DNA of 38,204 nt from Citreicella sp. C3M06 (GTDB lineage: Bacteria > Pseudomonadota > Alphaproteobacteria > Rhodobacterales > Rhodobacteraceae), in contig NZ_JAHKQA010000056.1 in assembly GCF_018860705.1 (NCBI RefSeq), positions 141,453 through 179,656 on the forward strand. Direction: 5' to 3'. Below, piece by piece: positions 22,772-31,520 of the stretch (its first letter is position 1; every line of letters begins with the position of its first letter). A program made the translations under genes and the position numbers. Under the pieces are notes generated by a model. That model was given only the letters and a program-made list of their open reading frames with translations, was not told the DNA's origin and did no database searches.

Positions 22772-25470
22772 TGTCGCTCGACGCCCCGCACGGCCATATC
22801 GGTTTCACCCTGAACGGCGACAGCGTCACCGTTGCCACCTCGCCCACCGCCCGCCTGTCCGAGGTGCTGCGCGAAAGCGCAGGGGCCAAGGACGTCAAGA
22901 TCGGCTGCAACGCCGGCGATTGCGGCGCCTGCACCGTGCTGCTCGACGGCGCGCCGGTCTGCGCCTGCATGATCGCGGCGGGGCAGGCACAGGGCGCGGT
23001 GATCGAAACACAGGTCGGGCTGGTGGCCGATGATCCGCACGCGGCAAGGCTGGCGCAAAGCTTTCAGCGCCATCAGGCGGCGCAATGCGGCATCTGCACG
23101 CCGGGAATGATGGTGTCGGCGGTGGCGCTGCTGCGTTCTGGCGCGCCGCTGAGTTCCGAGGCGGTCGAGGATGCGCTGGGCGGCGTGCTCTGTCGCTGCA
23201 CCGGGTATCGCAAGATCATCGACGCGGTGCTGGACGCATCGGGCACCGCGCCGCTGTCCACCGGGGGCGTTGGCGCGCCCATCGCGCGGCTGGATGGTTG
23301 GCCCAAGGTCAGCGGCACGGAGCGTTTCGGCGATGACGTCGCCCCCGAGGGCGCGCTGCTCGCCCGGCCCATCCGCGCGCCTTATCACCGCGCTGCCTTC
23401 CGCTTTGGCGATCTTGATGCCTTTCGCGATGCGCGTGGGCTCGAGGTCATTCTGACCGCCGCCGACATCCCCGGCGAGAACCGCTTTGGCGTCATCCCCG
23501 GCTTCGAGGACCAGCCGATGCTGGCCGAGGGCGAGACCCGGTTCAAGGGCGAGGCGGTTGCCTGCGTTGTCGGCACCCCCGAGGCCATCGCCGCCATGCC
23601 CGCCTTTCCGGTGACATGGGAAGAGCTGCCGTCAATCACCACGCCGAAAGGCGCGGACAAGGCGGCACTGCTGCACGCGGACCGGGCCGAAAACGTCATG
23701 TGCCGGGGTTATGTCGCGCGCGGCGACGCGGGCGCGGCGCTGGCCAGCGCGCCGCACGTCGTCAGCGGCGATTTTTCCACCGGCTTCATCGAACATGGCT
23801 ATATCGAACCCGAGGCCGCCTCGGCGGTGCGCGTTGGCGATCGGCTGGAAATCCGCTGTTGCACGCAGGCACCGTTCATGAATCGCGACGGCATCGCCGG
23901 GCTGATGGGGCTTGCGCCCGATCAGGTGCGCATCCTGCCCACGGCGGTCGGCGGCGGCTTCGGGTCGAAGCTGGACCTGACGGCGCAGCCCTTTGTGGCG
24001 CTGGCGGCGTGGATCACCGGCAAGCCGGTGCGCATCGCCTTCACCCGGACCGAAAGCCTGATGGCCTCGACCAAGCGCCACCCCTCCGAGGTGCATATGG
24101 AGATCGCCGCCGATGACGACGGCCATATCCTTGGCGCGCGCTTCGACGGGGTGTTCAACACTGGCGCCTATGCCAGCTGGGGGCCGACCGTGGCGAACCG
24201 GGTGCCGATCCATGCCTCGGGCCCGTATCGCACGCCCAATTACGAGGCCCGCAGCGCTGGCATCCACACCAACACCGCGCCTGCCGGGGCTTTCCGGGGC
24301 TTTGGCGTGCCGCAATCGGCGGTGGCACAGGAACAGCTGTACGACATGATGGCGGAAAAGCTGGGCATCGACCGGCTGGAGTTCCGCTTGCGCAACGCGC
24401 TGCGCAACGGCGAGCCCACCGTCACCGGGCAGGTGTTCGAACGCGGCATGGCCATCGACGCCTGCCTCGAAGCGCTGAAGCCCGCGTGGGAAACGGCGCT
24501 GGCCGACTGCGCGGCGTTCAACGCAGAACACTCGGGCGTCAAGCGCGGCGTCGGCGTGGCGTCGGGTTGGTATGGCTGCGGCAACACCTCGATCTCCAAC
24601 CCCTCGACCATCCGCGCCGGGATCACCGCCGCGGGCGAGCTGTTCCTGCATCAGGGCGCGGTCGATATCGGGCAGGGGTCCAACACCGTGATCACCCAGA
24701 TCTTTGCGCAGGCGCTGGGTGTGTCCGTCGCCGATGTCTCGCTGATCGGCGCCGACACGGATATCACGCCGGACGCGGGCAAGACCTCGGCCAGCCGCCA
24801 GACCTATATCTCGGGCAATGCCGCGCGACTGTGTGGCGAGGCGCTCAGGGCGCAGATCCTGCGCCTTGGCAATGTGTCGGATACGGCGGTCATCTCGTTC
24901 GACAACGGCCTGACGCTGAGCGATGGCGACGCCACGGTTCAGGTGCCGCTGTCCGGCGATGGTTACGTGCTGGAGGCGGTGGAGAGCTACGATCCGCCCA
25001 CCACGCCGCTGGACGAGAACGGGCAGGGGGACCCTTATGCGGTCTTTGGCACCGCCGCGCAGCTTTGCGTGGCCGAGGTGGATCTGGCGCTTGGCACCAC
25101 CCGGTTGATCCGCATGGTTGCGGCGCATGATGTCGGCAAAGCCATCAACCCGCTGCTGGTCGAAGGCCAGGTCGAAGGCGGCGTCGCGCAGGGCATCGGC
25201 CTTGCGTTGATGGAAGAATTCCTGCCCGGGCGCACCGAGAATCTGCACGATTACCTGATTCCCACCATTGGCGATGTTCCCCCCATCGACACGCTGATCA
25301 TCGAAAGCGGCGATGCGCATGGGCCGTACGGGGCCAAGGGGCTGGGCGAACATTGCCTGATCCCGACCGCCCCCGCCGTTCTCAACGCGATTGCCCATGC
25401 CACGGGCGCCCGCATCCACCACCTGCCCGCAACGCCCGCGCGCCTGCGGGCCGCGATCAAGGCGCTTTGA
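22771..25470 (+). CDS. fused [2Fe-2S] and molybdopterin-binding subunit of a xanthine dehydrogenase-type hydroxylase
   Basis: An 899-residue fusion of the small FeS subunit and the large Mo subunit. Residues 1-150 carry two [2Fe-2S] clusters: the plant-type site with C46, C51, C54 and C66, and the helical site with C106, C109, C141 and C143. From about residue 165 the Mo domains follow, with GFIEHGYIEPEAA, VGGGFGSK and GAFRGFGVPQ; GAKGLGE holds the catalytic base Glu860. Such enzymes hydroxylate a carbon next to a ring nitrogen using water. The CO-dehydrogenase loop AYxCSFR is absent. Domain order FeS-Mo with a separate FAD chain differs from the common three-chain layout. With an Hnr-like reductase in the regulon, an N-heterocyclic acid is a likely substrate class. 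Coupled to the FAD subunit upstream and hyuA downstream. Confidence 0.93.
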   Translation: MSLDAPHGHIGFTLNGDSVTVATSPTARLSEVLRESAGAKDVKIGCNAGDCGACTVLLDGAPVCACMIAAGQAQGAVIETQVGLVADDPHAARLAQSFQRHQAAQCGICTPGMMVSAVALLRSGAPLSSEAVEDALGGVLCRCTGYRKIIDAVLDASGTAPLSTGGVGAPIARLDGWPKVSGTERFGDDVAPEGALLARPIRAPYHRAAFRFGDLDAFRDARGLEVILTAADIPGENRFGVIPGFEDQPMLAEGETRFKGEAVACVVGTPEAIAAMPAFPVTWEELPSITTPKGADKAALLHADRAENVMCRGYVARGDAGAALASAPHVVSGDFSTGFIEHGYIEPEAASAVRVGDRLEIRCCTQAPFMNRDGIAGLMGLAPDQVRILPTAVGGGFGSKLDLTAQPFVALAAWITGKPVRIAFTRTESLMASTKRHPSEVHMEIAADDDGHILGARFDGVFNTGAYASWGPTVANRVPIHASGPYRTPNYEARSAGIHTNTAPAGAFRGFGVPQSAVAQEQLYDMMAEKLGIDRLEFRLRNALRNGEPTVTGQVFERGMAIDACLEALKPAWETALADCAAFNAEHSGVKRGVGVASGWYGCGNTSISNPSTIRAGITAAGELFLHQGAVDIGQGSNTVITQIFAQALGVSVADVSLIGADTDITPDAGKTSASRQTYISGNAARLCGEALRAQILRLGNVSDTAVISFDNGLTLSDGDATVQVPLSGDGYVLEAVESYDPPTTPLDENGQGDPYAVFGTAAQLCVAEVDLALGTTRLIRMVAAHDVGKAINPLLVEGQVEGGVAQGIGLALMEEFLPGRTENLHDYLIPTIGDVPPIDTLIIESGDAHGPYGAKGLGEHCLIPTAPAVLNAIAHATGARIHHLPATPARLRAAIKAL

Positions 25471-27558
25471 ATGCTGGATAACTCTGAAAAGGCCCCGCAG
25501 ATGACCGACAGCACCCTTACCGGCACCTTCGCGGGCATCGACGTGGGCGGCACCTTTACCGACCTTGTCTATTACGACAGTCGCGCCAGCAGCGTGAAGC
25601 TGGCCAAGGTGCCGACCACGCTCGACAACCAGTCGCGCGGTGTTCTGGATGCACTCGATGCGGCCGGTGTCGATGCCGCCGCGCTGGATCTGATCGTGCA
25701 CGGCACCACGACCACGACAAACGCCGTGCTGGAACGGCAATTGTGCAAGACCGGGCTGGTCACCACCATGGGCTTTCGCGACGTGCTGGAACTGGGCCGC
25801 CGCACCCGCCCCCATGCCTATGGCATGACCGGGCAGTTCCGCCCGCTGATCCCGCGCGATCTGCGGCTTGAAGTACCCGAGCGGATGCTGGCAGATGGCG
25901 CGGTCTACACGGCGCTGGACGAGGAGGCGCTGCGAGCGGCGCTGGCGGAGTTGGTGGACAAGGGCTGCGAGGCGCTGGTCATCCACTTCCTGCACTCTTA
26001 CGCCAATCCCGCGCATGAGCAGCGCGCCGGGCAGATCGCCCGCGAGGTCTGGCCCAATGGCAACATCACCATGGGCCATGCGCTGATTTCGGAATCGCGC
26101 GAATACGAACGCGGCGTGACGGCGGCGGTGAACGCCTCCGTGCAGCCACTGCTGCGGCGCTACGTGGAACGGCTGGCCGACAAGCTGTCGGAGCGCGGCT
26201 ATGATCGCGACCTTCTGGTGATGAACGGCAACGGCGGCATGGTCTCGGCCCGCGTGGTGGCGGATGAGGCGGCCAAGACGGTGATGTCAGGGCCAGCTTC
26301 GGGCGTGATGGCGGCGGCTTACACGGGCCGACGCGCGGGCATCCCCGATCTGCTGACCTATGACATGGGCGGAACCTCGACAGACGTGGCGATGATCCGG
26401 GGCGCCGATCCCGCCGTCAGCCACGAGATCGAGGTGGAATACGCCATGCCGATCCACGTGCCCATGGTGGATGTGCGCACCGTCGGCGCCGGCGGTGGGT
26501 CGATCGCGCGGGTTGATGCGGCAGGGCTGTTGCAGGTCGGACCGGACTCGGCAGGATCGACGCCGGGGCCGATCTGCTACGGCAAGGGCGGCACGCTGCC
26601 GACGATCTCGGATGCCAACATGCTGCTCGGGAGACTCAATCCCGACCGGCTGAACACCGGGGCCGGAGGCGTATCGCTGGACACCATCCGCGAGGCGTTT
26701 GCGACGCTGGGCGCAAAGCTGGGGCTTGGGGCCGACGAGGCCGCCGCCGCCGTGCTGCGCATCGCCAATGCCAAGATGGCGGATGCAGTGCGCATGGTGT
26801 CGATCTCGCTCGGCGAAGACCCGCGCGATTTCGCGCTGTTTGCCTTTGGCGGCGCGGGGCCGCTGCACGCCTGCGCCATCGCGCGCGAACTGGGCGTGCC
26901 GCGCGTTCTGGTGCCGGCCCGGCCCGGCATCACCAACGCGCTCGGCTGCATCGTGGCCGATCTGCGGCATGATTACGTCGCCACGGTGAACAGGCCGCTG
27001 GATGCCTGCGACATGGACGAGGTTCATGCGCTGTTCACCAAGCAGGTCGCCGATGGGCGCGCTGCCATCGCCCGCGAGCGGGTCGAGATCGCCGAGGAAA
27101 AGATCGCCTTCTCGGTCGAGATGCGCTTCATCGGCCAGACTCACCTGCTGCGCGTGCCGCTGCCCAGCGATGCGCCCACGCGGGATGAACTGCAGGCGCT
27201 GTTCGAGGAGGCGTATTTCAAACGCTTTCAGGTGCGCCTGCCAGAGATCCGCGCCGCATTGGTCAATGTCGCGACATCGGTGATCGGTCGCCGCCCCGAG
27301 ATCGACCTTGCCGCGCTGATCGATGCCGCCGGGCGCAAGGCGACGCTGGCCGAGGCGCAAAGCGGCACGCGCCGCGTTTTCTTCGATGGCTGGTGCGAGG
27401 TGCCGGTCTATTGGCGCGACCATCTACCTCTGGATGCCGCGCTGCATGGTCCGACCATCGTGGAACAGATGGATTGCACGCTGGTGCTGGAAGTGGGCGA
27501 CACCGCCACTCAGGACGCCGATGGCAATCTGATCGTCACCGTGGGAGCGCAGACATGA
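25471..27558 (+). CDS. hyuA: hydantoinase/oxoprolinase family protein, subunit A (HyuA)
   Basis: A 695-residue ATP-binding subunit of the N-methylhydantoinase/5-oxoprolinase/acetone carboxylase superfamily. FAGIDVGGTFTDLVYYD opens the actin-like ATP site, followed by VHGTTTTTNAVLE, TYDMGGTSTDVAMIRG, VGAGGGSIARVD and FGGAGPLHACAIARELG. The family uses ATP to activate and cleave cyclic amides, working with a B subunit. The start codon directly follows the stop of the Mo subunit gene and has AAGG 8 bp upstream. ATG 25501, ten codons later, also has AAGG at 8 bp and is an equally good start. I infer ATP-driven opening of the hydroxylated and reduced ring; 5-oxoproline or hydantoin are alternative substrates. 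Confidence 0.9.
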   Translation: MLDNSEKAPQMTDSTLTGTFAGIDVGGTFTDLVYYDSRASSVKLAKVPTTLDNQSRGVLDALDAAGVDAAALDLIVHGTTTTTNAVLERQLCKTGLVTTMGFRDVLELGRRTRPHAYGMTGQFRPLIPRDLRLEVPERMLADGAVYTALDEEALRAALAELVDKGCEALVIHFLHSYANPAHEQRAGQIAREVWPNGNITMGHALISESREYERGVTAAVNASVQPLLRRYVERLADKLSERGYDRDLLVMNGNGGMVSARVVADEAAKTVMSGPASGVMAAAYTGRRAGIPDLLTYDMGGTSTDVAMIRGADPAVSHEIEVEYAMPIHVPMVDVRTVGAGGGSIARVDAAGLLQVGPDSAGSTPGPICYGKGGTLPTISDANMLLGRLNPDRLNTGAGGVSLDTIREAFATLGAKLGLGADEAAAAVLRIANAKMADAVRMVSISLGEDPRDFALFAFGGAGPLHACAIARELGVPRVLVPARPGITNALGCIVADLRHDYVATVNRPLDACDMDEVHALFTKQVADGRAAIARERVEIAEEKIAFSVEMRFIGQTHLLRVPLPSDAPTRDELQALFEEAYFKRFQVRLPEIRAALVNVATSVIGRRPEIDLAALIDAAGRKATLAEAQSGTRRVFFDGWCEVPVYWRDHLPLDAALHGPTIVEQMDCTLVLEVGDTATQDADGNLIVTVGAQT

Positions 27559-27584
27559 TCGCGGTGCCTGCCCGCGCTGCCGGG

Positions 27585-27677
27585 CCGGGGGTTTCACACC
27601 CCCGGACCCCCGTGGAGTTTACCCGGCAAGATGAAGTTGGGGCGCGGCGCCTGTCTTCATCTTGCCAGATAAACTCC
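27585..27677. repeat. dispersed structured repeat, copy C, with an inverted second core
   Basis: The copy lies between hyuA and hyuB. A hairpin CCGGGGGT-TTCAC-ACCCCCGG (27585-27605) is followed by the conserved core at 27614-27636 and an inverted core at 27655-27677, matching at 21 of 23 positions around an 18-nt GC-rich loop. RNA of this region would fold into a long hairpin. The two differences would be C-A mismatches in the plus-strand RNA and G-U pairs in the minus-strand RNA. Confidence 0.78.
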
Positions 27678-27730
27678 CGCCGGAGGCTGCCCGGCCGCCG
27701 GACATCCCTTGCCAACACCGGAGTAGCGCG

Positions 27731-29407
27731 ATGAGCCTCGATCCGATTACCCTCACCGTCATCCAGTCGGGCTTGCAGCAGGTCTGCGACGAGATGGACC
27801 TGTCGTTTTCGCGCGCGGCGTTCTCGCCGGTGATCGCCGAGGCGAATGACCGCTCGGACGGGATCTATTCCGCCGAAGATGGCAGTCTGATCGCGCAAGG
27901 CTCGATGGGGCTGCCGGTGTTCGTGGGGGTGATGCAATATTCCACCGCCACGCTGATTTCGATGATGGCAGAGGGCAAGGTGGCGGCGCCCAAGCCGGGC
28001 GATATCTATATCGTCAACGATCCCTATCTTGGCGGAACGCATCTGATGGATGTGCGCTTTGCCATGCCGGTCTGGCGGGATGGCAAGATTTTTTGCTGGC
28101 TGTCGAATACCGGGCATTGGCCCGATACCGGCGGCGCGGTGCCGGGGGGCTTTTCGGCCTCGGCGACGGCGGTCGAGCAAGAGGGGCTGCGGTTGCCGCC
28201 GGTGCGGCTGTTCAAGGGCGGCGAGCTGGATCAGGAGATTTATTCCATCATCTGTTCCAACATCCGCGTGGCCGATCAGCGCATCGGCGACGTCAAGGCG
28301 CAGGCGGCAGCGCTTTATGTCGGGGAGGCGCGTCTGACGCGGCTGCTGGATCGCTATGGCGATGACACCGTCAGCGCGGCTATTGCCGAGTTGCGGGTCC
28401 GGGCGGCGGATCAGATGCGGGTGCAGATCGGGCAGATCCCCGTCGGCACCTATCGCAGCACCGCCTATATCGACAGCGACGGGGTGGTGAACGAGCCGCT
28501 CGAGATCAAGCTTGCGGTGACAAGCGACGGCGAAAGCCTGACCTTTGATTTCGACGGGACCAGCCCGCCGTGTCAGGGGCCGATGAATTCGGTGATCGCG
28601 ACGACGCTGTCTTCGGTCTATCTAGCCATGCGGCATATCTTTCCAGACGTTCCGATCAGCGCCGGGGCGTTCGAGCCGCTGAAGGTGATCCGGCCCGAGG
28701 GCACCTTTCTGGACGCGCGCTATCCGCGCCCGGTGTCGGGCTGCGCCGCCGAGGTCAGTCAGCGCATCGCCGAGGCGGTGTTTGCCGCGCTCATCCAGGC
28801 GCTGCCGGGCAAGGTCAGCGCCTCGCCCGCCGGGTCTTCGGGCAATTTTGCGCTGGGCGGCGAGGTTCCCGAAACCGGGCAGGCCTATGTGATGTATCAG
28901 ATTTCGGGCGGCGGCTATGGCGGTTATGCTGGCGGCGACGGCATTTCCAACGGCTGTTCGACCATTGGCATATCCAAGGCGCCCCCCGTCGAGATCATGG
29001 AGCAGCAGTTTCCCGTGCTCTATCACCGCTATGCCCTGCACGAGGGGTCTGGCGGCGCGGGCGAGCATCGCGGCGGCTTTGGCCTTGATTACGAGGTCGA
29101 GCTGCGCGCGGGTCATGCGCGGGCGAGTTTCGTGATGGATCACGGCCGATTTGGCCCGCAGGGGGCGCTTGGCGGCAAGGATGGCGCGAAGAACCGGGTG
29201 CTGGTGACGCGCGGCGGCGAAAGCTTTGTGCCCGAGCATCTGAGCAAGGCGCAAGACATCCAGCTGGTTGCGGGGGATCGGGTGCGGGTTTGCACGCCCG
29301 GTGGCGGCGGTTTCGGCGATCCGTCGAAACGCGATCCGGCGCTGGTGGCTGAAGACGTGCGGCTTGGGCGCTATACCCCCGAAGAGGCCAAGGCGCTGTT
29401 CGGCTAA
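27731..29407 (+). CDS. hyuB: hydantoinase B/oxoprolinase family protein (HyuB)
   Basis: A 558-residue catalytic partner of HyuA. Text typical of the family includes LDPITLTVIQSGLQQVCDEM, ANDRSDGIYSAEDGSL, DIYIVNDPYLGGTHLMDV, the HW pair in SNTGHWPDTGG, GSGGAGEHRGGFG and the ending PGGGGFGDPSKRDPALV. ATG 27731 was chosen: GGAG lies 7 bp upstream and homology starts there, while an earlier in-frame start lies in repeat copy C. It is separated from hyuA by 172 bp holding that repeat, which is unusual for subunits of one complex. The stop overlaps the end of the convergent DUF1289 gene by 4 bp, so no room exists for a separate terminator. Confidence 0.92.
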   Translation: MSLDPITLTVIQSGLQQVCDEMDLSFSRAAFSPVIAEANDRSDGIYSAEDGSLIAQGSMGLPVFVGVMQYSTATLISMMAEGKVAAPKPGDIYIVNDPYLGGTHLMDVRFAMPVWRDGKIFCWLSNTGHWPDTGGAVPGGFSASATAVEQEGLRLPPVRLFKGGELDQEIYSIICSNIRVADQRIGDVKAQAAALYVGEARLTRLLDRYGDDTVSAAIAELRVRAADQMRVQIGQIPVGTYRSTAYIDSDGVVNEPLEIKLAVTSDGESLTFDFDGTSPPCQGPMNSVIATTLSSVYLAMRHIFPDVPISAGAFEPLKVIRPEGTFLDARYPRPVSGCAAEVSQRIAEAVFAALIQALPGKVSASPAGSSGNFALGGEVPETGQAYVMYQISGGGYGGYAGGDGISNGCSTIGISKAPPVEIMEQQFPVLYHRYALHEGSGGAGEHRGGFGLDYEVELRAGHARASFVMDHGRFGPQGALGGKDGAKNRVLVTRGGESFVPEHLSKAQDIQLVAGDRVRVCTPGGGGFGDPSKRDPALVAEDVRLGRYTPEEAKALFG

Positions 29408-29574
29408 TCGGCCAGCAGCGGGCGCCGTTCGGGAAGCGTTTCCATGATGGCGCGGCGGGCGTCGTCGCCAAGGCGACTCCATGCGGTGATCTCGTCGATG
29501 CTGCGCAGGCAGCCCTTGCACAGACGGCTTTTCGGCTCGATCACGCAGATATTGGTGCAGGGGCTGAGGCTCAT
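29404..29574 (-). CDS. DUF1289 small cysteine-rich protein
   Basis: A 56-residue protein starting [20 protein letters not shown] and continuing [12 protein letters not shown]. The C-x3-C ... C-x2-C arrangement (C6, C10, C19, C22) followed by the R-x-I-x-E-I-x-x-W segment is the DUF1289 hallmark and suggests metal or FeS binding. Its ATG overlaps the stop of yqgF as ATGA, so it is the last, coupled gene of the ccmI-yqgF unit. Its TAG overlaps the hyuB stop on the other strand. The function of the family is unknown. Confidence 0.85.
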   Translation of the reverse strand: MSLSPCTNICVIEPKSRLCKGCLRSIDEITAWSRLGDDARRAIMETLPERRPLLAD

Positions 29575-30041
29575 CGCGACAGGTTCCCCAGCCGGTCGAG
29601 CGCGCCCTGAAGGATATAAGACGCGGCCACGTGGTCGATCAGCTCGGCCCGGCGGGCGCGCGAGGTGTCAGCCTCGAGCAGGGCGCGTTCGGCGGCGACG
29701 GTCGACAGGCGTTCGTCCCAAAAGGTGACCGGGCCGTCCCAGAGCTGCGAGAAATTGCGGGCAAAGGCGCGGGTGGACTGGCACCGTGGCCCTTCGGAGC
29801 CGTCCATGTTGCGCGGCAGGCCCAGCACGATGCCGCCGACCTCGCGGTCCTTCAGGATGGCCAGAAGCTGCTGCGCGTCCAGCGTGTATTTCTTGCGCTT
29901 GACGGTTTCCTGCGGTGTCGCGACGCTGCGCAGCCGGTCAGAGATCGCAACCCCGATGGTCTTGGTGCCAAGGTCCAGCCCGGCAAGCGCGCGCATCGGG
30001 GGGAGGGCGGCGGCAAAGCTTTCCATATCATCGTGGATCAT
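29571..30041 (-). CDS. ruvX: YqgF/RuvX family RNase H-fold nuclease
   Basis: A 156-residue protein with the RNase H-like fold. Motifs: [17 protein letters not shown] (first catalytic Asp, near residue 23), [36 protein letters not shown] (catalytic Glu) and [17 protein letters not shown] (last Asp). In E. coli YqgF acts in 16S pre-rRNA 5' end processing; Holliday junction resolution has also been proposed. The ATG at 30041 was chosen over a longer frame because AAGGA lies about 10 bp upstream and homologues begin with a short tail before LAGLDLG. It lies 43 bp after ccmI and is coupled to the DUF1289 gene. Confidence 0.9.
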   Translation of the reverse strand: MIHDDMESFAAALPPMRALAGLDLGTKTIGVAISDRLRSVATPQETVKRKKYTLDAQQLLAILKDREVGGIVLGLPRNMDGSEGPRCQSTRAFARNFSQLWDGPVTFWDERLSTVAAERALLEADTSRARRAELIDHVAASYILQGALDRLGNLSR

Positions 30042-30084
30042 CGGGCGGTGGTCCTTTTGGGGCGGGGCTGGCAGTGGCAGAGGC

Positions 30085-31308
30085 TCATTCGACCAGCCCG
30101 CTGCGGGTGGCGGCCTCGCGCAGGGTTGCAAGTGCGCTAGGCTGCGCGGCAAAGACGGTCTGCGCCTCGTTCCAGATTTCGCTGGCGCGGGCGGTTTCTC
30201 CCAGCACGGCAAGCGCGCCGATCAGCTGCGCCCATTCCTGCGCTCCGCCCCCTTGCGTTGCAAGCCGGTCGCTCAGCCCCTCGACCATGCCGCGGATCAT
30301 CTCCTGACGATCTTCGTCCGACATTTGCGAGGCGGCCTGCATGTCTTCGGCGCTGGGGCCAGACAGCGCGGCGACAGGCGGGGTGTAATCATTGACCCCG
30401 GCCAGCATCGCCAGTTCGGCAATCTGGTTGCGGATTGCCGGCACCCAAGGCGCATCATTCGGGCTTTCGCGCAGCAGCTTGTCCCAGATGCGGAAGGCGG
30501 CGTCAGGGCGACCGGTTTGCGCCATCATCAGCCCGCCGTAATAGCGCGCGACGCCGTTTTCCGGGTCGCGGCGCATGATCTCATCCAGCACCCGTTCGGT
30601 TTCGGGCGACACATAGCCGCCCGCCGCCATCACCTGCATATCGGCCAGATCGGCGTAATCCTGCGCTTGCGCGGCGTCGCCCTGCAATTCGATCAGGCGC
30701 TGTTGCGCGCGGTAGGCGTCGGCGTAATTGCCAAGCGCCGCCTCGGAGCGGGCGAGCAGCTGAAAACCGCGCAGATCATCCGGGCGCTGCTGCACGGTGC
30801 TGCGCAGCTTTTCCACCAGCGCAAGGTACTCTTCGGAGGCATCGGGGACGGGCGCGGGCGGCAGCTGTGCTTCGGCGTCGGCCTGCGAGGGGCGGCTTTC
30901 GCGCCGTTCCTGCGCCATGGCAACGCGTGATTGCAGGCCAAGATCGCGATAGCCCGGCGCGCCGAGCCGCCAGTACAGCGCAAAGCTGCCGCCCAGCAGC
31001 AACAGGGCAATCAGCCCCGACAGCAGCAGTGTCGCGGCGCGCGACTGTTTGCGCTGCGGCGCGCCGTCCTTGCGTGCGTCGGCAGACAGGATACGGCGCG
31101 ACACTTCGGTGCGCAGGCGCTCGGCCTCTTCGGGGGGGATGGCGCCGCGCGCTGCGCCCTGCTCGATCTCGCGCAGCTGGTCGCGGTAGACCGCAAGATC
31201 GCTGGCCTGTGCATCATCCCCAGCGGATTGCCCGCGCAGCAGGGCAAGCGCAAGCACTGCCGACACCACCAGCACCGCCGCGCCCGATATGATCCAGAAA
31301 AGGGTCAT
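30085..31308 (-). CDS. ccmI: c-type cytochrome biogenesis protein CcmI
   Basis: A 407-residue inner-membrane protein with two transmembrane helices: residues about 1-23 ([20 protein letters not shown]) and about 98-117 ([20 protein letters not shown]). The loop between them contains [18 protein letters not shown], typical of CcmI. After the second helix comes [14 protein letters not shown], then TPR-like repeats ([40 protein letters not shown]). CcmI presents apocytochrome c to the haem ligation complex in the periplasm. The ATG at 31308 has GGGAG 5 bp upstream and begins the first helix; an earlier in-frame start was discarded. First gene of the operon with yqgF and the DUF1289 gene; other ccm genes are not in the window. 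Confidence 0.93.
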   Translation of the reverse strand: MTLFWIISGAAVLVVSAVLALALLRGQSAGDDAQASDLAVYRDQLREIEQGAARGAIPPEEAERLRTEVSRRILSADARKDGAPQRKQSRAATLLLSGLIALLLLGGSFALYWRLGAPGYRDLGLQSRVAMAQERRESRPSQADAEAQLPPAPVPDASEEYLALVEKLRSTVQQRPDDLRGFQLLARSEAALGNYADAYRAQQRLIELQGDAAQAQDYADLADMQVMAAGGYVSPETERVLDEIMRRDPENGVARYYGGLMMAQTGRPDAAFRIWDKLLRESPNDAPWVPAIRNQIAELAMLAGVNDYTPPVAALSGPSAEDMQAASQMSDEDRQEMIRGMVEGLSDRLATQGGGAQEWAQLIGALAVLGETARASEIWNEAQTVFAAQPSALATLREAATRSGLVE

Positions 31309-31520
31309 GCGTTCTCCCGTCTTCCCGCGCGCTGCGGGACTTCCGCCCATGCTTCATGTATAGATGCAAGGGCCGGGACAAAAGCCCCGAGAGGCGCGAC
31401 GGATCGCCCATTGCGCCGCAAAGTCGCGAACCCGTCAGCAAGAGACGGTTGCGGAAGGGGCGCTGACCGTGATCAAGTCTGCGGCGACAGATCGACCCAC
31501 GCATCCGGATTCGAGGCCTG

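Noticed and set aside
22771-25470. Carbon monoxide dehydrogenase large subunit
   Set aside because: The CO-dehydrogenase active-site loop AYxCSFR is missing; the residues present (GAFRGFG, GAKGLGE) are those of the xanthine dehydrogenase group.
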